From the NCBI RefSeq assembly GCF_964355755.1, contig NC_092675.1, forward strand, positions 627,001 to 687,000: 60,000 nucleotides of DNA. The letters run 5' to 3'. Source of the stretch: Antedon mediterranea. Lineage: Eukaryota > Echinodermata > Crinoidea > Comatulida > Antedonidae. Below are positions 21,870-33,662 of the stretch, piece by piece (the stretch's first letter is position 1; each line of letters starts with the position of its first letter). A program made the position numbers and the translations under genes. The notes beneath the pieces are model-generated. The model ran no database searches and had not been told where the DNA came from. It worked only from the letters and a program-made list of their open reading frames with translations.

Positions 21870-23162
21870 TATTCAATTGTCTGACTAACGGATGTAGAGT
21901 CATTCCATAAAGTAAGATCGTGATTATTATATAAGTCTTAAAGTATATGCTTCGACAAGTGTTTCTACAGTATTACATAGTAGATGTTAGTAAGTGAATG
22001 TTAGTGACGAGTAATTCGCATAAACCTGTCCACATATATTCCATAATTCAATTTGTTTCCTTTTAAAATGAAAATAAGACATGCATTTGTAGCTGTTTTA
22101 TCTGAAGGATAGTCAGCTCTAAGTGGTTTTAATAATGAAAACGAATAATAAATACAATTTGAGATGTCATGACAACCATGTATACAACCATTGTACATCG
22201 TTTTGCAGTTCCAGTAAGGTTTTTAATGAGGGCGTACTTCTCTCTTAATGTTTCTATTTTAATTATTGTTTGAAATACTGTATATATTGGATTATGTATG
22301 TAATAACAGTCAATGCAACGTGTTTATTCATAAAAAAAAATACCATTAAGATATTTGACCAAGGGGATACTATAAATATGGTGTTCAAAAGAATGTGCCG
22401 AAGAAACATGTACATTATTTGTACATTTATCTATAGAAATAGGACTAGCACGACACATTTCAGTCAATTTCACAAGCCTACAGGACAATGACAGTACATG
22501 TATTGTTATTATTCCTAGAAACTGCATTTATTTAAATTACAACATTATTAGACATTAACGTAAAATTAATGACCGTTCATATAGTCATCAACCAATAACA
22601 CAAATATAGTATTGTAGTTGTTTTTGGTTAATTTTCCATCTGAATTACCAAGCCAACCAAACTGATAAGTGGCGAACAAGTTCAGTGGTGTGGAAAACAC
22701 TCGCTTCCTGAAAGTAGGTGGAATATCAGATATATTTAAATTTTAAAAAAAACATGCCGAAACGCTCAAACTCTAAGTTATATTGCATTGATTAACAAAT
22801 CTGGTTGGTATTATTTTAAACTTTCACACACGGAGTTTTAGATTTGAGTGGACGTGAACAAAGTTTTTTTAATTTTTATTTCAAGATCAAAACAGGATTA
22901 TCATAATTCTATAAAAACAAAATAGGAATTTAGTGCCAAGAGGAAACCTGAATTAGTCCTATTTTAGGATTATGCAATAAGGGAAGAACTGGGAGGAACT
23001 GGAACAAAGTTCACGTCCACATCGTAGTCGATTGTAAAGCTAACAAGTAAACAAAATGTAAAATAACAACATCTAAAGGACAACTTTACCGAGAACCATA
23101 TATATATTAACAGAGGATTAATAGAGATGTACATAATTATGATTTCAGAACAATAAATAAGA
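21870..23162. other. non-coding, nothing recognised
   Basis: No supported feature in 1.3 kb of A+T-rich DNA. Confidence 0.45.
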
Positions 23163-24318
23163 ACAGTAACATAGGACTAAATCAACAGTAACATAGGACT
23201 AAATCAACTATAACATAGGACTAAATCAACTATAACATAGGACTAAATCAACAGTAACATAGGACTAAATTTTGTATTGTTAGATTTTAAGATTTATATA
23301 TATTTTTATATGGTATAGTTTATTCCATTCTGTAAGGGGCGGGTTTCCCGCTGTTGAATGAGTTTGAATAAAATAAAAAAAATAAATAAATCAACAGTAA
23401 CATAGGACTAAATCAACAGTAACATAGGACTAAATCAACAGTAACATAGGACTAAATCAACAGTAACATAGGACTAAATCAACAGTAACATAGGACTAAA
23501 TCAACAGTAACATAGGACTAAATCAACAGTAACATAGGACTAAATCAACAGTAACATAGGACTAAATCAACAGTAACATAGGACTAAATCAACAGTAACA
23601 TAGGACTAAATCAACAGTAACATAGGACTAAATCAACAGTAACATAGGACTAAATCAACAGTAACATAGGACTAAATCAACAGTAACATAGGACTAAATC
23701 AACAGTAACATAGGACTAAATCAACAGTAACATAGGACTAAATCAACAGTAACATAGGACTAAATCAACAGTAACATAGGACTAAATCAACAGTAACATA
23801 GGACTAAATCAACAGTAACATAGGACTTAATCAACTATAACATAGGACTTAATCAACAGTAACATAGGACTAAATCAACAGTAACATAGGACTAAATCAA
23901 CAGTAACATAGGACTAAATCAACTATAACATAGGACTAAATCAACTATAACATAGGACTAAATCAACAGTAACATAGGACTAAATCAACAGTAACATAGG
24001 ACTAAATCAACAGTAACATAGGACTAAATCAACAGTAACATAGGACTAAATCAACAGTAACATAGGACTAAATCAACAGTAACATAGGACTAAATCAACA
24101 GTAACATAGGACTAAATCAACAGTAACATAGGACTAAATCAACAGTAACATAGGACTAAATCAACTATAACATAGGACTAAATCAACAGTAACATAGGAC
24201 TAAATCAACAGTAACATAGGACTAAATCAACAGTAACATAGGACTAAATTAACTATAACATAGGACTAAATCAACAGTAACATAGGACTAAATCAACAGT
24301 AACATAGGACTAAATCAA
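23163..24318. repeat. 22-bp satellite, about 47 copies, interrupted once
   Basis: The unit is AACAGTAACATAGGACTAAATC. Most copies are identical; variants with CTATAAC or GGACTTAA occur in small clusters. The array runs 23,163-23,270 and 23,387-24,318, split by a retroelement 3' end. Confidence 0.96.
23271..23386 (+). mobile_element. LINE 3' end inserted in the 22-bp satellite
   Basis: A 116-bp non-satellite segment interrupts the array. It contains GCGGGTTTCCCGC, a 5-bp-stem hairpin, then GAATGAGTTTGAATAAAATAAAAAAAATAAA, a polyadenylation-like tail. TAAAT is present on both sides (23,266-23,270 and 23,387-23,391), fitting a short target-site duplication. No coding sequence remains, so the clade cannot be named. 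Confidence 0.75.
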
Positions 24319-25027
24319 CTTTGGAATATTTCAGGTTTCCTTTTTGTTTTTGTAGAATTATGATAATCTTGTTTTTATCTTGAAATAAATAAAGCTGATA
24401 CAAAATGTTTGTATGCATCTCCCGCAACACGTGATAGCCGTGATAAAAAAAAATTAGATGAGAGATACATTGCATAAAAATATCATGTCGCCTATAAAAA
24501 GAAGTATTAACAACATAAAAAATAGAAAATAATGTGTGCGAGTGTGGTATTATTAGAATACGTGGAAATACATCAACGTTTGTATTGATATTAGTTATTA
24601 ATAAACAATTAATGACTTGGAGAAACAAGACTTTCAACTTATCTATATAATTTGAACTTTATCAATTAATTTTGATATTGAAGCACTTTCAGTACTAAAT
24701 ATGCAATTATCGTCTTAAGAAGCAAGTAAGAAAGAAGATCATTATTTTGATAATATTTGGATCGGGTAAATTGAGAAGAGTATTACTTTTCCATGTAATA
24801 TCAATGTCAATAGATACAAGTAACATAAAATCTGATTGTAAGCTTTAACCTTATCATCCCAATACCCAGGGTACGTGCCAGTAACACTATGCTACGTATA
24901 ATATTCCTTTCTACTCATATTTTTAAGAGCCTCTTTGGGAAATTAAACGTAGATATGAAAAAAAAAGTATACATATATTATATGTACACTTTTTTTAGCT
25001 GAATCAACAAATTCATAGTTTGTATAA
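24319..25027. other. non-coding, with one A/T-rich hairpin
   Basis: No gene seen. An imperfect hairpin at about 24,958-24,995 pairs AAAAAAAGTATACATATA with TATATGTACACTTTTTTT (one mismatch, 2-3 nt loop). Confidence 0.5.
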
Positions 25028-25028
25028 A

Positions 25029-25100
25029 CCCTTAGAGATACAGTAACCCTTAGAGATACAGTAACCCTTAGAGATACAGTAACCCTTAGAGATACAGTAA
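25029..25100. repeat. 18-bp minisatellite, four copies
   Basis: CCCTTAGAGATACAGTAA repeats four times without change. Confidence 0.95.
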
Positions 25101-26655
25101 CCTTCACTCAGCATTATCTTTCAGGATAAAGCAACCTAAACTATAATATTGCTTTATTAGTAATAAGGAGAAATTGTTTAAAGAAACTCAGTACTCATGA
25201 AATATGATAAATGACTTAACGTCTTCTCGTATGTCGATGTTTTAAATAAACCGGTCTTGATTAAGATGTCGTGTAAATAACTTAACATTACAACGATGAG
25301 AGAGAGAGCACTGGAAATGCTGTGTATCAATATATAAACGCGTCGTAGAGAATAAATTCTGTAAAACATGGTAGGCCTACACACAATAACTATTAAGGAA
25401 GTACTACGTAATAAAAAGATTTTAAAATGATACTAATGAAACCAGATAAAATTCTTCGAGAAGTTACTGATGAAGTTTATCAAAATATAATGACATTAGG
25501 AATTAACAAAAATGTGATAAAAAATATGATTTTATGTGTGATGACATAACAGATAATATGAATGTGAATAAAAGTGGTGGAAAAACAGTAGGGAACATAT
25601 TTGATTCGTGACGACCGACGATCAAGGATTAAGTTTAGGCGAGAAGTTGGGACGTGCTTCCTCACTATATTCCTCGACACAGATTTGGTGGTTTCTGGGT
25701 CCCGCCAACGACCGATTACTAATCAAAAAATAGGTCATCGTCGTAAATCGAAAGCTCCCTCTATATCGAACTTGTATCTATTCTATGTAGCATTGTCGAA
25801 TGTACATTATACTGTACTCGAGCGTTGTAATGTTCATCAGTACGCAATCGCCGCCCTCTACAAAATCAATATGTTACAGTAAACCTATTGTTTTTAAATG
25901 TAAAGAATACCTATAAAAATATGTTAATTTAAATTGTCTATACAGTAGACCTAGATTTGTAATAATGATGTTGTAAATATATATATATACACATTATAAT
26001 TGGATCCCCAGTATTTATTGCATCATCAATAGTAGCTCCGGGATAAAAATTGCTATTGTTTCTGTAAACCTTTGGAACACAACAATATTGACAATAGGCT
26101 AAATCAACTTGTTTTTTACAGCGGTGAAGCAGGACATGACATGAGTTGAAAAATAAGTCTTCTCATTCATTCAACGATTTTAATGTATATTCTGAGATTA
26201 TGATGATGAGATGCCGATCAGTGGTGTTAAATTATTCCAGTTGATCTTGACGTATAATTAGAAGCAATGTAAATACAATTTAACTCAGTTTTAAGCTACG
26301 ATTACAATAGTTAATATTTCATTAGAGAATTAGGCCCACTAATGATACGATCACGTTGTAACTAATTGGTGACCTGCAGCAATGCAACGCAAGGCTGATC
26401 AATGAACAATTGATGATATTCTATACACCAGTACTTTTATGTAAATGCTATATATTTTGATCAATAATTGGTTGTTCTATTTTTTCTTTCATGTTACGTA
26501 ATAATCGTTCATGTTTTTCATTAGCTCAATTTCTCCTTATTTTTTTCCAATCAATCATAGTATCAAGCAAGCACTGTATTTTTCAGGGAACACGATAGAC
26601 GCCTTCTGATACAAAAGGGTTATATTTGTAACGATTATTATACTGACCTAAAACC
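25101..26655. other. non-coding, nothing recognised
   Basis: Open frames around 25,480-25,882 overlap on both strands and show no homology. Nothing else stands out. Confidence 0.45.
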
Positions 26656-26659
26656 TCTA

Positions 26660-26860
26660 TATGCAGTCGGAGAGCCGCGTTGGGAAATATGACCGTTATC
26701 GCGAAATTTTCGACTTCGCATGACGTCATTAATTTTAGAAGCCCTCTCTCGGCACAGAGGCATCAACGTTTCGCGCGAAAACATTAGCATAAAGTATACG
26801 TCATTTTATAGCTGTTTAATAAACATTAATAGGCGAAAAATTAACCATATATGGTAAGAT
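26660..26860 (+). promoter_or_regulatory. promoter-like CpG-bearing cluster with CRE and E2F-type sites
   Basis: Within about 80 bp lie CGCGAAATTTTCG (about 26,700-26,712), a perfect CRE palindrome TGACGTCA (26,721-26,728) and a perfect 12-bp palindrome TTTCGCGCGAAA (26,769-26,780), the ideal E2F/DP site. CpG density is clearly higher than in the surroundings. A GTAAGT donor follows at 27,067 and a pyrimidine-rich acceptor at 27,685 on the plus strand. I infer a promoter with a first non-coding exon, but no following coding exon was recognised. Strand is inferred from the splice sites. Confidence 0.4.
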
Positions 26861-26987
26861 CAGTTCCTTATATGTTTAAGATGTCGCAGGTCACCTAATT
26901 TTCGGAATAATTTGTTGGATTTGTTGTCAGTGACAGTTTCTTTCCAAAGTTCGTGTGCAGCCGTCAAAGCTGAAATTTTCTAACTTT

Positions 26988-27130
26988 TGTTTGTTTACAA
27001 ATTTTCCATTAGTGGGATTTGCATCCCATACAGTGAATTACCAAAAAATCGGCGTATATGGATAGAGTAAGTATCAATAGTCTGTTTTACGTTAAAATTG
27101 GCTTGAAACCCTATTTAAGCTTCTTACAGC
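26988..27130. repeat. diverged duplicate, copy 1
   Basis: ATTAGTGGGATTTGCATCCCA, then about 80 bp later TTGAAACCCTATTTA, match the copy at 28,930-29,056 (ATTAGTGGGAGTTGCATCCCA ... TTGAAACCTTATCTA) with nearly the same spacing. Confidence 0.5.
27067..27072 (+). other. candidate splice donor of a first exon
   Basis: GGATAGA followed by GTAAGTAT is a good donor about 290 bp downstream of the E2F-type palindrome. A matching acceptor, CATTTTCATTTCAG, ends at 27,685; the sequence after it contains a 26-codon ATG frame (27,727-27,807) with a hydrophobic C-terminal half. None of this is proven. Confidence 0.25.
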
Positions 27131-27887
27131 GAACATTTTAAAAAAGGTCCTCATTTCACATAATTGTTACGTCTCGCGGCACTATTTCCGTCGTGTGTGG
27201 TGCATGGTGTGTTGATTGGGGTTGTTGCTGGTGTGGGTGTGTGCACGACCTGGTGGATCGTTGTCGTAATATCGGCCTAGAGGCTTAGCCTTAGTAACAT
27301 GTTGATAATTAAAATACTTTAGTTACAATTTAGTACTATTAAAGTTTCGTTACAATCCTACTCTATATTGAAGATGCGTTGGGAAGGTTTTAAAAAGATA
27401 ATTAAGCCAATCGCAGCCTGACATATAGTTAAATATCCTCATTATTGGCAACTGATGGGTACAATTTATTTACTGTATTAATAATTATACAATAAATATA
27501 CAGACACAAGGAAGTTTTGTGTTTAGTGCTTTTTTATGGTAGGCCTACAGTACTGTCATATTATCTGAATATGTTTTCAGGTTGTGGAATAATTATAATA
27601 ATTACAGTATTTAAGAAAATGTTTTCGTCATAGTGACAATTATTTAAATAGTTCTTTACATTTCAGCTATTCATTTTCATTTCAGGTTTTTTGTTGGTAT
27701 CAAGATTTTCTATCTCGTTCTTCAATATGAGGTTGGACGGTGGAAGCTGTAAAGTGGTTTTCTCGATTTCAATATCATTGCTGATAATTTTTCATTTTAT
27801 TCGCTAATATAACATATAAATTTATATTCATTTAAGTTGTAGAAGTGTTTCAGATCAGTAAATTTTTATAAAGATATAAATTAAGTT
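27131..27887. other. non-coding, possible intron
   Basis: If the donor at 27,067 and acceptor at 27,685 are used, most of this is intron. Otherwise nothing is recognised. Confidence 0.35.
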
Positions 27888-27975
27888 GCAATTGATTGAT
27901 TGATTTACTTTATTAACCAGAGTCACACAGATGCATACAATATAAACATAAAACAATCATAAAATCAGTAAGTAA
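27888..27975 (-). mobile_element. LINE 3' end with (AATC)n tail
   Basis: The minus strand reads CTGGTTAATAAAGTAAATCAATCAATCAAT, a polyadenylation-like signal followed by three to four AATC units. This is the typical end of a CR1/L2-group element. Only the last 80 or so bases are present. Confidence 0.55.
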
Positions 27976-27999
27976 AAATGATATCTCAAAAAGTACATA

Positions 28000-28480
28000 T
28001 GGTGGCATATTTTATATTTACAGTATTAGGCCTAGCTAGTTTGTTATGTCTGATGAACAAGGTGCTATTAGAAGGAAGTTTTTATATACAGTAGTTGTAT
28101 TTACTATTTGTATCAGTATTGTTTGAAAGGTTGTATTTTTTCACATTCTGTGTATGTATACATAAAAAGAAAAAATTGATTGCTTGTGTGAAATGTAAGT
28201 TGTATTTAATAAAGTAATAGAATATTTCTGTATAAAAGTGTGACATTTAATGCCAGATATTGATATACTTATAAGTACCAACCAATTAACAATACTCAAG
28301 TAAATGATGGGCTAATAATTATCTTTTTTTAAAACATGACCATATAAAAATACATGGTTGAGTCTCTCAAACAAAAGATGCCTGATTTTATAAATAACGT
28401 TCTCCACCATATGTATATATAAATTGAAAATTGGTTATTTTTTGGCACTTTGTTTTTCAATTTATTGTTTTTTAACAGTT
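28000..28480. other. non-coding, nothing recognised
   Basis: No supported feature. Confidence 0.45.
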
Positions 28481-28489
28481 TTTGTAATT

Positions 28490-28800
28490 TTTTATGGGCC
28501 TAGGTTCTTCTTCAGGCTTCTTCTTGCTTGGTATATGAGCTGGGATAGACCTACCAGCCTAGATTATGGAATACCCAGATTATGTCTACTTCTACTCCAG
28601 CTACTATAGGCCCTATAATATTCACAAACTACTATCAGAATTACTGCCTAACTAGGCCTAGAAATTAATATTTTTAGGCCTAGCTAGGCTAGAAGTTAAG
28701 TAAGTAATTATAGTAGCTAGTCTAAGTAGGCCTTTCCTAGCTCAGAAACCAAATAGAACAATAATCGGGCAGCAGATTGAAACCTTAGGCCTGTGACGCA
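28490..28800. repeat. CTAG / AGGCCTA-dense stretch
   Basis: AGGCCT, GGCCTAG and CTAG occur about every 15-25 bases, for example GGCCTAGGTTC, TAACTAGGCCTAG, TTTTTAGGCCTAGCTAGGC and AAGTAGGCCTTTCCTAGC. The density is well above the rest of the window. Confidence 0.5.
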
Positions 28801-28855
28801 GTACGCCTGTATGAACAACCGGATTAAACAGGGACACGATTCGGTCCGGGTCGAT

Positions 28856-29056
28856 TCGTACCAGCTTCGTAAAACGTAAACAAAGTTTCAAAATGGCGGT
28901 TTTTCGATCGTAACTGAACAGAAATGTAGTAGGTTTGGTTTGATTAGTGGGAGTTGCATCCCAAGAAAGCTAAAAATTAGATTTTTATTTTAATAGATAG
29001 CTTAATAGTTTATCTTGAAAGGATTTTAAATTCGCTTTGAAACCTTATCTAGAAAA
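28856..29056 (+). promoter_or_regulatory. possible promoter with YY1-like site; diverged duplicate copy 2
   Basis: The segment contains GTAAACAAAGTTTCAAAATGGCGG; AAAATGGCGG at 28,890-28,899 matches the core of the YY1 site often found just downstream of transcription starts. The ATG opens only a six-codon frame. From 28,930 the sequence resembles the segment at 26,988-27,130. It could be a duplicated 5'-UTR or promoter, or a dispersed repeat. Confidence 0.3.
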
Positions 29057-29059
29057 TAT

Positions 29060-29643
29060 GAAATTTTATGATTTTTTACCATCATTTAAAAAAAAATATA
29101 AATAAAAAAGTTTATACACAAAATAATGATATTTCTCGAAACAAAAAAACTGTGGAATTTAGATCACAGTTTTTATCATTATTTACGCTTGTAGTTCAAC
29201 TATTGAAATACGTTTATTGATTTCATCTAATATCAAAATTATACAATTTTCAAAGTGTACTAAAATAGCAAAAATTCCAACATTTTCCACGAAGCGCGCC
29301 CTCACAATGAATGAAATCAGTGATGCGTTACCAACGCGGCTTTCCGACTGTATGAACCAACTAATTCTTACGTCATTAACTGCTGTGCTATACTATATGC
29401 TGTACTATAACGCTCTACTATATTACATATACCAAATGATGTGCTATACTGTTGTTTTATATACTGAACATTTTTAATGTATGTGTACTGTATTGAAATG
29501 ACTGTAAATGTTAATTAAATTTTACTAAATCTAAATTTTCGTTAAAGACTAACATTTGGTACCTAAATGAACGTAATTGGTTTTAATCAACATTAGAAAC
29601 ATTTTAAGAATCGTTTTGTCAGTTTGCATAATGTATAATTATA
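29060..29643. other. non-coding, nothing recognised
   Basis: No supported gene; one run of imperfect TACTATA steps at 29,385-29,425. Confidence 0.45.
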
Positions 29644-29799
29644 GAACATTGCCAGGCCTACAGTCTCTGAACATGCCAGGCCTACAGTCTCTGAACATTG
29701 CCAGGCCTACAGTCTCTGAACATTGCCAGGCCTACAGTCTCTGAACATTGCCAGGCCTACAGTCTCTGAACATTGCCAGGCCTACAGTCTCTGAACATT
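29644..29799. repeat. 25-bp minisatellite, six copies
   Basis: GAACATTGCCAGGCCTACAG followed by TCTCT repeats six times; the second copy has a two-base deletion. Each unit carries an AGGCCTAC core. Confidence 0.95.
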
Positions 29800-31287
29800 A
29801 TACACGTATCAATAGGCCCTATCTTCTATTATTTTTATATTTAGGTACCGGTATGATCTGACACTTCATTCTAATTAATTAGAGATATTATGATCTCATA
29901 TTGAAAAAATCTTTCTAATTTAACAAGCATTGCATTGCTCTTAGTTCATAATCAAAGTGCATAAAATACTCAATAAAATACGAGATGTATCTTCTCCTGA
30001 GGATCAACATGTATTCACGCATTCATGGCTATGCCCTATTAATATTTGTGTATCAAGCGTATACCCTGAAAAATATAAACACGATGCCATTTAACACTCA
30101 AAACACTGAAATAACGATTCTGGAAGATTCTATCGTAGTGACTCCTCAACGAAGAATTAACCATCTTCTAAATAAATATCAATTCTATAATAGGAAGACA
30201 CGTAAGCCAATCCATATCAAAACTCAACCTGTTTTACCCCATTAGAATAAATCAATCTTATAAACACGAGTAGATATTATTGTAGAATTCATTTAAATAA
30301 TTCAAAATGATGTCAAGACCAGGAACAGGTCGAAAGCAACTTTATACTCAAGAATGCAAATACTAAAATACAGACCATTGGGACAAACGTACAATTCGTT
30401 AAGTAAATATTGTTGGCGCCAAACTCTACGACAACTATTAATTCAAATCAATTAACTTGTAAGCTTAGTTTTAAAAATAATTAACAAGATTATTCATTAT
30501 GCGGATGCATTTCAACGCACGTTGTAATTGAGATTTTTTTAATATATATTATGATCATTTGAATATTTATGGCTAAAAACCAAGACTAGCTTACAATATA
30601 ATACGTAATTCTTTTCTTTTGTCATGCATAGTCTGAATAATGGTTTTATGTATAATAATTGGCAAATAAATTTGCAGAAATTTAAAATTCAGCATATCCA
30701 ATAGACGATATCCGAATCGTAGATTGTTAGTTCTACTATAAAATACTATTCTGTCTACATGGAGTTGTCGGTGTGTAATGAATTCCTGTTGTTGAAATTA
30801 CTATATGAGTAGGATAATTCCCTGAAGAAGATCATCATTGCAGCCTCGTTTGTTAACATAAACCGTAATGCTTTCTGTATTACCCGAACTTGTCTTTTTA
30901 CAAAAGTCAGAACGCTAACGTGATAGGGCTATTCAATGATCCCTTTATACTTTCTTTATATAAGGGGAACAATCAATCCATTTATTTCTCAAACAAACCA
31001 AATTTGAGTTAAATATGTATTGTCCTTCTGAAAAAGTAATTCTTAACAATTTTTTTTTAATATGCCATTTTAATTTAACATAATAGATCCAAAAATGATA
31101 ATCTTCATTGTACGTGGGGGGACAATACATCTTGAAGCTAAAACCAAGAAGTGAAAACTTGTGAAGTAATATAATAAACCATAAACTATAAAGAGGATCA
31201 AACAAGTGGGAAGTATTTTATCCTAATATAATTTGATAAGACAAAAATAAGCATTATTTTAAAAATAAAAGAAAATGATAATGCACT
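29800..31287. other. non-coding, nothing recognised
   Basis: The open frame at 29,985-30,245 (86 codons) is not supported by homology or splice sites. Nothing else was seen. Confidence 0.45.
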
Positions 31288-31377
31288 CAACATTAGCCGT
31301 TTAATCTACCTATTTCAACATTAGCCGTTTATAATCTACCTATTTCAACATTAGCCGTTTATAATCTACCTATTTCT
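31288..31377. repeat. 30-bp minisatellite, three copies
   Basis: CAACATTAGCCGTTTATAAT followed by CTACCTATTT; the first copy lacks two bases. Confidence 0.93.
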
Positions 31378-31560
31378 AATCAAATGTTAATCAGTTTGGC
31401 TTTAGATCGCTTTATACAAAAGCCTCAATGCGCTCAACAATAAAAATAAAATGTAAGAAAAAATACAAGTTAGAAAGGCTGCCTTAAAACTAACAACTTA
31501 AACGTTGCCAGACGGATATATAAAGGCAAACAAAAAGTTCAAGAAAAATAGAACCAGATC

Positions 31561-31778
31561 TAAAACTTTGTAAAATAAAACCATAGACCTAACGCTTTGT
31601 AAAATAAAACCATAGACCTAACGCTTTGTAAAATAAAATCATAGACCTAAAGTTTGTAAAATAAAACCATAGACCTAACGCTTTGTAATATAAAACCATA
31701 GACCTTAGGGCTTTGTAAAATAAAACCATAGACCTAAAGCTTTGTAAAATAAAACCATAGACCTAAAGCTTTGTACCA
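31561..31778. repeat. 29-bp minisatellite, seven to eight copies
   Basis: The unit is CTTTGTAAAATAAAACCATA followed by GACCTAACG, with small variants (AAAG for AACG, a TTAGGG variant in one copy, ATAT for AAAT in one). Confidence 0.93.
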
Positions 31779-32800
31779 TAAAAAGTATCGGTTAGTTTTG
31801 GATTTTTCAGCAACATTTAAATTATGTGATTATTGACCTTTACCTGGTGTTTCTATACGTTAGGTCTTTCAATATTAGTAAAGCCATGCTAGTAGATACA
31901 TGCAAGTCCCCAATAACCTAATGCATACAGAACTACATATTCTAACCTTATGTGTAATAAACAATTATACGAAGTAACATTTATTTCTTGCATAATTTGA
32001 ACATGCGTTGAAATCGATTTCTTTTACAGAAATACCACGACAAATGGACACAGGTGACACACTATAGTAGACAGTCAGATTTTGAGGATACCCTAGAGAA
32101 AGCATCGTGCTGAAAACAGGGCCTCTCTTAGCACTTCTTGAATACATCAATATTGTCACTACATAATGTCATCCATGTCTCCACTTCTATTAAATCGTTT
32201 CCGCATTTTCAATTATAAATTCATTTCACGATAGGTTCCGTATTGACTGACTTCTCTTTCATGATGAATCCCCTTTCGAGAGCGTAAATCACACGATAAT
32301 GGGATGAAAATATATCTCATAAATCAAAATGACACCTCATATACACATGTATGATATTATATATGGAAACTCACGTCCGTCCCTGTTGCATGCAACAAGG
32401 GGAATGGGGATGGATCAGAGAGGAAGTTGACACATACGTGTATTTTGATGGATATGCATGACGCCGCAACGGTTAGACCACAGGCGACTGCTTCTCTTAA
32501 TGAAATGTTGTCCATTTCATTATTTCAATTTAATTCAGAAAGCAAAGCTTATAGATACTTTATATAGTTATTTTACAGGTGTATTCACATCACTAAAATT
32601 GCAAGTGGATATCGAATTAGTTCTAGCTGTACTTCTGTATTTATCCTGTTGCTATTAATGGCATTATCTACTTATTGTTTTAAAACGAAGAAATACAAGA
32701 TAGCACTCTACGTTCACTTTATTGGTTTTATCATGGAGGAATTTAACACGGAGGAATTATTAAAATTTATCTAAATAATTTTCTGGTGGAATCGGGTTTA
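31779..32800. other. non-coding, nothing recognised
   Basis: Nothing supported over about 1 kb. Confidence 0.45.
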
Positions 32801-32950
32801 ACAAGGCCATATACATGGCTGCACTCGCGTGCTCAAGTTAGTGTTTACCGACCGACCGACCGACCAACCGACCGACCGACCGACATAGTGAGCTGTAGAG
32901 TCGGGTTGCAAGTGTAAACGCTTGAAGTAGGCCCTGGGTTCAAATCTCGG
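32801..32950 (+). repeat. family C repeat copy 1, with (CCGA)n and a tRNA-like B box
   Basis: ACAAGGCCATATACATGGC, then GCGTGCTCAAGTTAGTGTTT, a (CCGA)n tract, and GACATAGTGAGCTGTAGAGTC. The same modules occur at 35,954-36,066 (inverted) and 44,024-44,147. This copy continues further and contains GGGTTCAAATCTCGG (32,937-32,951), which matches the B box of RNA polymerase III promoters. It may be a tRNA-related SINE. The A box is not clear. Confidence 0.65.
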
Positions 32951-33424
32951 AAGTTATTTATCTATAATACAATTTAACACTTGAATAACTTGAAGCAGAA
33001 AGTTTCATCAAGTGATAAATCGATCTACTTTATTCCATTAATAATATACTGGTGTTTATCTATGTCATTTTGAAATTATTAAAACTATTAAGATGGAATT
33101 AGATTGCTTAAAGTTTTCACGTCACTTAATGGTGTTAATGTCTTTTAACAGATGGATTACGTTCAATAAAACTATTATACAGTACTAACTGCAATATTTT
33201 TTTGTTTTCCCGAATCTCCTATTCTCAATTCTACTGTACACGAATGTTTGAGTTAATTTTGTCATACGCGATAAAAACTTCGCTTATAAATTTTAGAATT
33301 GTTAGTATATTTAGTCATCTAAAGCATATATTATGAAAAAGAAGGCGTGAATATTTAGTGCATGATTTGTTACCATGGTTTTAACTACAAATGTTATTTA
33401 AAAACGTGTAGCTTAGCAACCCAA

Positions 33425-33574
33425 AGCTCTGTCTACAATATTAAACGTTATGTGACAAAAAAACGTGATGTGCCCATATATGGATACGATGACGTCATAT
33501 CACTACCATATTTGGGCACATCACACTTTTTTGCCAATTAGTTTGATAGTGTAGACGTACGTGTAGACAGAGCT
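33425..33574. mobile_element. palindromic MITE, family A copy 1 (150 bp)
   Basis: It begins AGCTCTGTCTACAATATTAAAC and ends GTGTAGACAGAGCT. Inside, TGTGACAAAAAAACGTGATG is mirrored by CATCACACTTTTTTGCC, and TGCCCATATATGG by CCATATTTGGGCA. It has no coding capacity. The right end has an extra GTGTAGAC. Related copies lie at 1,511, 34,420, 39,299, 45,482 and 52,250. Confidence 0.88.
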
Positions 33575-33604
33575 TTAGACCTAATGCACCTAAATAATAA
33601 GTAC

Positions 33605-33662
33605 GGTACTCACTGATAATGCGTCGTTGCTAGGCTACTCACTGATAATGCGTCGTTGCTGT
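33605..33662. repeat. 29-30 bp direct duplication
   Basis: ACTCACTGATAATGCGTCGT followed by TGCT appears twice in tandem. Confidence 0.9.

Noticed and set aside
29985-30245. 86-codon plus-strand frame with a hydrophobic N-terminal stretch
   Set aside because: No family resemblance and no splice or promoter context; lengths like this arise by chance in 60 kb.
32937-32951. tRNA gene at the GGGTTCAAATCTCGG B box
   Set aside because: No acceptor stem, anticodon arm or clear A box could be folded around it; a SINE-type origin fits better.
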